This document shows positions 1 through 4,875 of a stretch of 13,162 nucleotides of DNA, piece by piece. The translations under genes and the position numbers were made by a program. Origin of the DNA: Deltaproteobacteria bacterium (GTDB lineage: Bacteria; Desulfobacterota; DSM-4660; Desulfatiglandales; B25-G16). Every line of letters begins with the position of its first letter. Within the stretch, counting starts at the first letter, position 1. The notes below the pieces were generated by a model that worked only from the letters and a program-made list of their open reading frames with translations, did not search any database and was not told where the DNA came from. Where the stretch lies: contig QMLT01000022.1 of assembly GCA_003646875.1 (NCBI GenBank), forward strand, positions 1 to 13,162, in the 5' to 3' direction.

Positions 1-1
1 C

Positions 2-151
2 TGTTTTGCGACTCATCTGCTTGAAAATGGGGTTAATATCCGTGTGGTCCAGGAGCTAATGGGACACGCTGATGTCAAGACCACTGAAATCTATACACAC
101 GTGATGGAAAAGAATATTTCTGCAACGTTAAGCCCTCTGGATTCGATGTAA
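2..151 (+). CDS. tyrosine recombinase, integron-integrase-like (C-terminal end only)
   Basis: This is the last 49 codons of a site-specific recombinase; the rest lies to the left of the window. The readable tail begins CFATHLLENGVNIRVVQELM and contains the box II signature: LMGHADVKTTEIYTHV, with the conserved GH histidine and the catalytic tyrosine in IYTHV. The HxxR arginine would lie just before the window. The protein ends in SPLDSM. Integron integrases (IntI family) commonly end in SPLD plus a short tail, whereas XerC/XerD do not, so I lean towards IntI. Because the gene runs left to right, any attI site and cassette array would be to the left and cannot be seen. It could instead be a general phage-type integrase. 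The recombinase call is firm; the integron assignment is inference. Confidence 0.85.
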   Translation, partial: CFATHLLENGVNIRVVQELMGHADVKTTEIYTHVMEKNISATLSPLDSM

Positions 152-200
152 TCCTCGCTTTTCAAGCCTAGCAATTATTTGTTTCATCTCTATTAATTTT

Positions 201-275
201 TCATTGAAGGATAGCAAGCGTTTTCATTTACTGATAGCCCTTTCCCATCAAGGGCTTGAAGTGATAAAATAGGGG
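201..275 (-). pseudogene. decayed tail of a YprB/RNase H-like gene (second copy)
   Basis: Read on the minus strand from 263, the codons give HFKPLMGKGYQ, then a TAA stop, then MKTLAILQ and TGA. This lines up codon for codon with the end of the pseudogene at 3828-4062, which reads HLKPLMERGYEKMKTQMLSF. The nucleotides also match for about 70 bases, including an identical stretch AAGCCCTTGATGG. An in-frame stop replaces a lysine codon, and upstream homology fades within a few codons (TATT..ATCAC against GATATTGTTCAC) into a GC-rich palindrome. It is therefore a dead fragment of a related C-terminus, on the same strand as dinG and just downstream of it. It has no start codon of its own and no plausible product. 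Confidence 0.6.
236..256. repeat. perfect 7-bp inverted repeat, AGCCCTT/AAGGGCT
   Basis: The arms AGCCCTT (236-242) and AAGGGCT (250-256) are separated by a 7-nt loop. They lie inside the decayed RNase H-like tail. On the plus strand this is about 85 bases after the recombinase stop, but no T-run follows on either strand, so it is a weak terminator candidate at best. The palindrome may simply have arisen as the dead coding sequence drifted. Confidence 0.35.
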
Positions 276-323
276 GTGTCCTGCCCGCCATCCGGCAGGC
301 GGGTATAGAGGCAGAAACCTCTA
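268..323 (-). terminator. candidate dinG transcription terminator (two hairpins, then T-rich run)
   Basis: About 40 bases past the dinG stop (minus strand) comes a small perfect hairpin, TAGAGG/CCTCTA (306-323, 6-nt loop). Next is a GC-rich palindrome at 280-303 in which two stems compete: CCCGCC with GGCGGG, and CCTGCC with GGCAGG. The transcript then reads CCTATTTTATC. GC-rich stems followed by a weak T-run fit a factor-independent terminator, although the T-run is interrupted. The CCTGCC/GGCAGG type of palindrome is also a common dispersed intergenic repeat, so the terminator role is inferred. Confidence 0.35.
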
Positions 324-362
324 ATCTTCCTTCATTACCATTTGAACTCGTGGTAAACACTA

Positions 363-2315
363 TTATTTCAGCACGATTGGGTCATTTGATTTGCCGAGCG
401 CTACCACCCTATTAAGACCTTTAGCATCTCCAGAATCTACGATGCGAGGGGTTTTACTAATACTTACTCTCTTTTTACATGCTGTCGATGGGATGGAGTT
501 AAAAAAGCTTTTCACATCTTCAACATTATGTACGATATTTATCTCTGGCAGCGAGGAGACAATGGTATTGCCATATGAACGTGTAACAAGTCGTGTATCA
601 AGTATAGCGACTACACCATATTCGTTACGCCCTCTAATGAGCCGCCCAAACCCCTGCCTCAATGTCAAAATAGCGGATGGGAGGGCAAGCTCGCCAAACC
701 ATCGGTCTCTCAGTCTCCTGCATCGTTCCTGGTATACAGGGTCTCTCGGGGAGGTAAAAGGTAGCCTTGCAATAATCACCAGGCTTAACTTTTCTCCTTT
801 TATATCAATTCCCTGCCAGAAAGTAGCGGTTGCCAGAAGCACTGAATGCGAAGTATCTTTAAACCACTGAATGAGTCTTGCAGGAGGCATGTCACTCTGG
901 GATTTGAAAGGGTAGCGTATCTTGATATTATCTGACACAAAATGGAGATGTTTATAAGAGGTAAATAGCACTAATGCCCTGCCACGGGATGCATTGATAA
1001 GCTCCTCTATCACCTTAAGGCTCTCTTCCTGAAATGTTTCATCGTTTTCTTTGTCAGGCAGCGGCAGATTTTTATCAATATACAAAAGGACCTGTTTTTT
1101 GTAATCAAAGGGAGAGCCAATTATCCTTTCTTTAAAGTCTTTAATGCCGAGCCTATTCTTTAAAAAGTCAAAATTTCCTCCTGATGCCAGAGTAGCTGAT
1201 GTCATGACTACACTTTGATATTCACTTATCAGCTCTTTAAAGGGATCCTGGCATTCTACAAGATTGCTTTTCAACTCCAACGCCCTATTGTTTCCTGCCA
1301 TATAGTAAACCCTGTCCGAATCATTTTGCTCTATAAAATCATCTATATCTGCTGCAAGTGACTTTACATAACCTATAGTTGTTTCCATCCTGTCTAAAAG
1401 TTCATCATTGGACGCAACCTTCATATTCTTTTCGAGTGTTGAGACTACCCTATTCAGGGTTAGAGTCTTTTTCAAATCCTGTAGTTCTTTTAGGGTGGAA
1501 GCAGGAATTGGAAAAACTGCCTGAGATGGTATATCCCTTCCTTTAAAAAATAATTCTACTTTAGGAAATAGGGGATCAACTAATATTTTTAATCCTTTTA
1601 ATCTATAAAGGAGCCATGCCACCCTTGGATAGCTTAAGGTACTGCCCAGAACATGTGAGATGACATTTTCAATCTCAGAGGCTTCATCAATGATCAATTG
1701 TTTGTGGAAGGGCAGAATATTAAAATCTGAAATTAGATCATAGATCAGGAGGTGATGGTTGATTATTAGAATATCCGTTTTGAAGAGATGTCTATAATGT
1801 CTGTAATAAAAACAGGAATCATAAAATGGGCAATCTCTGCCATTACAGTCCTCTGAATCACCGCATACCTTTGACCAAAATTCTGGAATGAATGGAAGTT
1901 CAGCCCTTTCACCTGTCTTGGTTTCCAACAACCATTTGCGAAATTTTGTATAGGCTTCACTTATATCTGTAAACTCCCTTTCCCTTTTAAGGCAAAGATA
2001 GTTATTCTTTCCCTTGAGTATGCCAAATGAAAATTGTTGAGGCAGTTCCGTTTGAAGAAGAACAAGGTCCTTGCTCACAAGCTGATCCTGAAGCGCAAGA
2101 GAGGCAGTGGATACAACGGTCTTCTCTCCTGAAAGTATCGCAGGGATAAGGTACGCAAATGACTTGCCAACCCCTGTGCCAGCCTCTACAAGTAGATTCT
2201 TTTTACCATTGAGGCATCTTGAGATCTCACCTGCCATTTCCCGCTGCTGTGGGCGGTCTTCATAATCTGGAAATTTCCTTTTTAATACATCAAAGCTTGA
2301 TGATAATTTGTTCAG
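363..2315 (-). CDS. dinG: DinG-type ATP-dependent DNA helicase (Fe-S, Rad3/XPD family), CTG start
   Basis: A superfamily 2 5'-3' DNA helicase that unwinds damaged or structured duplexes. With the start chosen here it has 650 residues: the Q-motif region DYEDRPQQREM (17-27), Walker A AGTGVGKS (45-52), an Fe-S cluster set C108, C157, C162 and C168 with the C-x4-C-x5-C spacing of E. coli DinG, Walker B LIIDEAS (207-213), SATLASGG, FWQGIDI, and motif VI QGFGRLIRGR (554-563). Motif II is DEAS rather than the usual DEAH. The first ATG in frame (2237) would remove the RPQQ motif. The frame stays open upstream to a TAG at 2346-2348, and a perfect AGGAGG (2322-2327) sits 6 nt before a CTG at 2313-2315; no ATG, GTG or TTG lies between. 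I therefore start at CTG. The YoaA branch of the family is an alternative name. Confidence 0.9.
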   Translation of the reverse strand: MNKLSSSFDVLKRKFPDYEDRPQQREMAGEISRCLNGKKNLLVEAGTGVGKSFAYLIPAILSGEKTVVSTASLALQDQLVSKDLVLLQTELPQQFSFGILKGKNNYLCLKREREFTDISEAYTKFRKWLLETKTGERAELPFIPEFWSKVCGDSEDCNGRDCPFYDSCFYYRHYRHLFKTDILIINHHLLIYDLISDFNILPFHKQLIIDEASEIENVISHVLGSTLSYPRVAWLLYRLKGLKILVDPLFPKVELFFKGRDIPSQAVFPIPASTLKELQDLKKTLTLNRVVSTLEKNMKVASNDELLDRMETTIGYVKSLAADIDDFIEQNDSDRVYYMAGNNRALELKSNLVECQDPFKELISEYQSVVMTSATLASGGNFDFLKNRLGIKDFKERIIGSPFDYKKQVLLYIDKNLPLPDKENDETFQEESLKVIEELINASRGRALVLFTSYKHLHFVSDNIKIRYPFKSQSDMPPARLIQWFKDTSHSVLLATATFWQGIDIKGEKLSLVIIARLPFTSPRDPVYQERCRRLRDRWFGELALPSAILTLRQGFGRLIRGRNEYGVVAILDTRLVTRSYGNTIVSSLPEINIVHNVEDVKSFFNSIPSTACKKRVSISKTPRIVDSGDAKGLNRVVALGKSNDPIVLK

Positions 2316-2321
2316 ACTTGT

Positions 2322-2327
2322 CCTCCT
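2322..2327 (-). promoter_or_regulatory. Shine-Dalgarno AGGAGG that fixes the dinG CTG start
   Basis: CCTCCT on the plus strand gives AGGAGG on the minus strand, with 6 nt (ACAAGT) to the CTG at 2315. It is the strongest ribosome binding site in the window. The ATG at 2237 has no comparable site upstream. Together with the conserved residues encoded between CTG and ATG, this makes CTG the most likely initiator. Confidence 0.7.
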
Positions 2328-2380
2328 ATCTTTCGTTAATCGAAACTATTTTGCCACTAAGACACTGAGACACCAAGATT

Positions 2381-2407
2381 ATTATATAATTCTTTGAACG
2401 CTGTTAA
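2381..2407 (-). promoter_or_regulatory. candidate promoter for dinG
   Basis: On the minus strand TTAACA (2402-2407) and a perfect TATAAT (2381-2386) are separated by 15 nt, which is shorter than the ideal 17. The box matches are good but the spacing is not. The -35 box lies in one arm of the GTTAAAT palindrome (2400-2437), so the repeat may have supplied promoter sequence. This is inferred from consensus only. Confidence 0.3.
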
Positions 2408-2437
2408 ATTTACCGGAGGGAACCCTATTTAGCAGGG
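2400..2437. repeat. GTTAAAT...ATTTA palindromic element (copy 1)
   Basis: The arms GCTGTTAAAT (2400-2409) and ATTTAGCAGG (2427-2436) pair with one G-U wobble and a terminal mismatch, around a 17-nt loop containing CCGGAGGGAA. The element at 10625-10667 has the same design: GTTAAATT, then an AGG-containing loop, then TATTTA..GGG. The two look like members of one dispersed family. Confidence 0.5.
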
Positions 2438-2514
2438 TGAATATCATTTTTAATAAGAGATATAATCATTTCTTCGTGCCTTTGTGCTTGGTGGCTGCAC
2501 TTATACCTTTAATC

Positions 2515-3669
2515 TTAAATACCTCTTTTTGTTTTCCGAACAATATCGATAAGGGTTTCCAGGTCTACAAAATCAACAAAAATGTTGTTATAGGAACGTC
2601 TGAATGGCCGATTAATGTCTTGGGCCACTACAAAGTTGCCCCCTTCAGAATATTGAAGGCGAAATGCCTGAATGTTCCTTTTATCAAAATCATCAGCAGA
2701 CCATTTGCATTCAATAGCCATAGGCGGTGTCCCGCGATGTGCAAGAACAAAATCTACTTCGTGACCGCGCTTGTCTCGCCAGTAGAATATATCTCTGAAC
2801 TGTAAACGTCCGTTGAACTCATTAAGAATATAGTGTTCCCATAACAGACCCATATCCTCAGGTCGAAGGTCTAACCATCCGCGATGGTAACACACAAAGC
2901 CAGTATCAAAACCATATACCTTAGGAGCTGAAACGATTTCAGTAGGGCGATGAGTGCTAAAGGGGCGTACGACATGTACTACAAAAGTGGCTTCAAGCAC
3001 TCTGAGGTAGTTGTTAATAGTGGTTCTGCTGACCTCGCAAGGGCGAGAAAAGCGTGTCGCCTCAAAAATCCCTCCACTCTGAACGAATAACAGTTCTGCA
3101 AAACGTTGGAAGGAATGTCGGCGTTCGATCCGAAAGAGCTCCTGGATATCCTTGGCCCAGTATGCATCCATCCATTCTTGAAAATCATGCTCTGGCAGAT
3201 TAGCTGCAAGGAAAAAGGATGGTAGACCTCCACGTAGTAATCTATGTGTAAGATCAGAATTGTGAAAATCTGGCAAATCAGGTGATATCATTGGAGTTAA
3301 CCACAATTCGCTCTTTCGGCCTGCTAAGGTATCTTTAAATTTAGCAGAGACACCAAGGGTGGAGGATCCCGTGGCAAGGATTTTGGTATCCGGGAAATAA
3401 TCAGCCGCGATTTTTAATGGTTCAGAAGGATTTTGCAGTCTATGTACCTCGTCCAGGACAATGCGCTTTCCCCTCAAACTTTGCAGGAAGGCCTCAGGAT
3501 CATCCAATAAGCGTCTGGTGCGTGGTAATTCACAATCGAAATATTCAATATTGGTTAAGAGCTGGGAGAGACATGTTTTCCCGACACGTCGCACCCCAGA
3601 TAGCCAGAGAACAGATCGGTTCTGCCAAAGTTCTTCAATTTTACCCAACCAAAATCTTCGTTGTTTCAT
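2515..3669 (-). CDS. AAA ATPase with C-terminal DUF4143 domain
   Basis: A protein of 384 residues of the AAA_14/DUF4143 type, whose cellular role is not established. Visible parts are Walker A GVRRVGKT (25-32), Walker B VLDEVHRL (71-78), a sensor-like LATGSS (98-103), and a C-terminal DUF4143 region with a PD-(D/E)XK-like pattern: E..D306 in HEVDF and ECK at 320-322. The length is normal for the family. Upstream of the ATG at 3669 there is no Shine-Dalgarno, but a fair promoter ends about 8 nt before it, suggesting a leaderless message. A TTG at 3687 is in frame but lies between the -35 and -10 boxes, so I prefer the ATG. The gene is isolated between a pseudogene and dinG. Families like this are often scattered by horizontal transfer, which fits the eroded surroundings. 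Confidence 0.85.
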   Translation of the reverse strand: MKQRRFWLGKIEELWQNRSVLWLSGVRRVGKTCLSQLLTNIEYFDCELPRTRRLLDDPEAFLQSLRGKRIVLDEVHRLQNPSEPLKIAADYFPDTKILATGSSTLGVSAKFKDTLAGRKSELWLTPMISPDLPDFHNSDLTHRLLRGGLPSFFLAANLPEHDFQEWMDAYWAKDIQELFRIERRHSFQRFAELLFVQSGGIFEATRFSRPCEVSRTTINNYLRVLEATFVVHVVRPFSTHRPTEIVSAPKVYGFDTGFVCYHRGWLDLRPEDMGLLWEHYILNEFNGRLQFRDIFYWRDKRGHEVDFVLAHRGTPPMAIECKWSADDFDKRNIQAFRLQYSEGGNFVVAQDINRPFRRSYNNIFVDFVDLETLIDIVRKTKRGI

Positions 3670-3677
3670 GGGCAAGC

Positions 3678-3706
3678 AATATAACAAATAGTGCTACTAT
3701 ATGCAA
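3678..3706 (-). promoter_or_regulatory. candidate promoter of the DUF4143 ATPase gene
   Basis: On the minus strand TTGCAT (3701-3706), 17 nt, then TATATT (3678-3683). The -10 box matches five of six consensus bases and the spacing is ideal; the -35 box matches three of six. Transcription would begin near 3669-3671, at the ATG itself, which would explain the missing ribosome binding site. Confidence 0.4.
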
Positions 3707-3724
3707 CATTAAATTCATTTAGTC

Positions 3725-3741
3725 CTATTTATGATAGATAG
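3725..3741. promoter_or_regulatory. 17-bp near-palindrome, possible operator
   Basis: CTATTTATGATAGATAG is symmetrical about its central G except for one mismatched pair. It lies 19 bases upstream of the proposed -35 box of the DUF4143 gene, where a regulator could bind. There is no independent evidence for a binding protein, and AT-rich spacers produce such sites by chance. Confidence 0.2.
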
Positions 3742-3827
3742 TAAGGGTGATTATGGTCAGGGTTTGAATCGTGAATTTCCTATATAAGCTCTGGTATTTT
3801 CTTCTAAACACCCCTTTCTTCATCCCA

Positions 3828-4062
3828 TTATTCATTAAAAGATAACATTTGTGTCTTCATTTTCTCATATCCTCTCTCCATCAAGGGCTTAAGGTGAACA
3901 ATATCTGCGCTGTTATATTGGATTAGACGTTCCAGTGCCCTCTCATCTCCCGACTGGTAGACGTTCCACATCAAAACAGCCTCATATCCGTCCATTCCGC
4001 CAGAGATGCCGCTCTGTTTTTGGTCCGATGCCAGGGATATGGAAAAAGGTATGCTCAAGCAA
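3828..4062 (-). pseudogene. internally deleted YprB/RNase H-like gene
   Basis: Two parts of one family are present in different frames. From a TTG at 4062 the frame reads LLEHTFFHIPGIGPKTERHL, then WRNGRI and a TGA at 3982-3984; this matches the start I recall for bacterial RNase_H_2 (YprB-like) proteins (MLEHTF.HIPGIGPKTE.LW..GI). The TTG has a proper AAGGA 8 nt upstream. In another frame 3828-4004 reads SGGMDGYEAVLMWNVYQSGD, then ERALERLIQYNSADIVHLKP and on to the TAA at 3828; this is the family's C-terminal end (DGY.AV.LW..Y..GD..AL..L..YN..D). The 3'-5' exonuclease-like core between them is missing. The bases at 3988-4004 can be read as part of both ends, so the deletion probably arose at a short direct repeat. 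A 99-residue frame from 4127 contains the tail but its N-terminus is nonsense overlapping the upstream gene. Confidence 0.72.
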
Positions 4063-4077
4063 ATGGCGTTTCCTTTT

Positions 4078-4821
4078 TTATTGACTGACATTTCCCAGGC
4101 CATCAAGGTTAAAAAGAGGTTTACCATGACCCGGATAGATGTTTTCTACATTGAGAGGTAATAGTTTTTTAAAAGATTCCCTGATTGCATTTGGGTTGCA
4201 GCAGAAATTATTGAGCTCGCCCGTGCCTTTCATATTAAGAATTGTGTCACCAGAGATGATAGTTTTCTCATCACTACTGTAAAAACAAATACTGTCGTCA
4301 GTATGTCCAGGGGTTTTTAGCATCACCCAGTGTGGCAAATACGGTATTGGCTGGTCTTCATCCAGTATGCATTCGGCGCTGTAATCGGAAGGGAGGAACC
4401 TTGACCTTAAGAAGGGCAAAGGAATCGCTCCCTTGCCACTAAATAAGGCGGCAAGGGTATTACTAAGGTGATTATCTTCGGCTTTAATTACTGGCAAGAG
4501 GCCTTTGAGCCATGCGGATGGAGAAAATAGACAGATCTTATTCCTTCCATTGAGGTAATCTCCAACCATTTTAGAGAAACAGACCCTCATTTTAGGAAAA
4601 AGCTTAACAAGCCTGGATATGCCACCTACATGATCTATATGAAAATGGGTGGCAGTCACCATTCGCAAAGAAGAGGTATTTATTGATCCGCCATAGGCTG
4701 AAAGGTATTGATATGTTTTTTTGGCGGCTCTGGAGGTGCCAACATCCACGGCAACAAAGGAATCCCCATCCTCTATCAAGTAGGTATTGGCATAACCACC
4801 GTTGATAATATGAACAGGCAT
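4078..4821 (-). CDS. MBL-fold metallo-hydrolase
   Basis: A 247-residue protein of the metallo-beta-lactamase fold (glyoxalase II-like); the substrate is unknown. Metal ligands are visible: HFHIDH at 59-64, H173 in TPGHTDDS, D192 in SGDTIL and H232 in YPGHG. The N-terminal strands (GYANTYLIEDGDSFVAVDVG) fit the fold, and there is no signal peptide. The gene starts 54 bases after alaS. No Shine-Dalgarno is visible before the ATG, so it may depend on coupling or a leaderless start. Its TAA (4078-4080) abuts the ribosome binding site of the deleted RNase H-like gene, so the two were once an operon pair. The function cannot be set from sequence. Confidence 0.88.
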   Translation of the reverse strand: MPVHIINGGYANTYLIEDGDSFVAVDVGTSRAAKKTYQYLSAYGGSINTSSLRMVTATHFHIDHVGGISRLVKLFPKMRVCFSKMVGDYLNGRNKICLFSPSAWLKGLLPVIKAEDNHLSNTLAALFSGKGAIPLPFLRSRFLPSDYSAECILDEDQPIPYLPHWVMLKTPGHTDDSICFYSSDEKTIISGDTILNMKGTGELNNFCCNPNAIRESFKKLLPLNVENIYPGHGKPLFNLDGLGNVSQ

Positions 4822-4875
4822 AGCGTTGTTGGTGTTATATTGTTTTTTGTGTTTGTTGAGCGCCCAAAAAACAAA

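Larger units (their letters stand above)
2353..2495. repeat. composite inverted repeat in the dinG upstream spacer
   Basis: GCCACTAAGACACTGAGACA begins at 2353 and continues to CCAAG at 2377. The reverse complement of 2472-2495 begins GCCACCAAGCACAAAGGCAC and ends GAAG. These two imperfect arms face each other across 94 bases and are built from a loose CAC(T/C)AAG-type periodic motif. I recall similar CCACTAAGACAC arrays in spacers of many environmental genomes; they have no known function. Between the arms is a second, smaller palindrome (2400-2437). No gene is visible in this spacer. Confidence 0.5.

Noticed and set aside
391..870. Long open frame on the plus strand antisense to the dinG 3' end
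   Set aside because: It is complementary to well-conserved helicase motifs, has no ribosome binding site and resembles no family. The same holds for plus-strand frames opposite alaS, recA, thpR and cinA.
3828..4127. A stand-alone 99-residue gene overlapping the end of the MBL-fold gene
   Set aside because: Its first part is an out-of-frame reading of the MBL gene end and of the RNase H-like N-terminus. Only the C-terminal half resembles a protein family, so it is part of a pseudogene.
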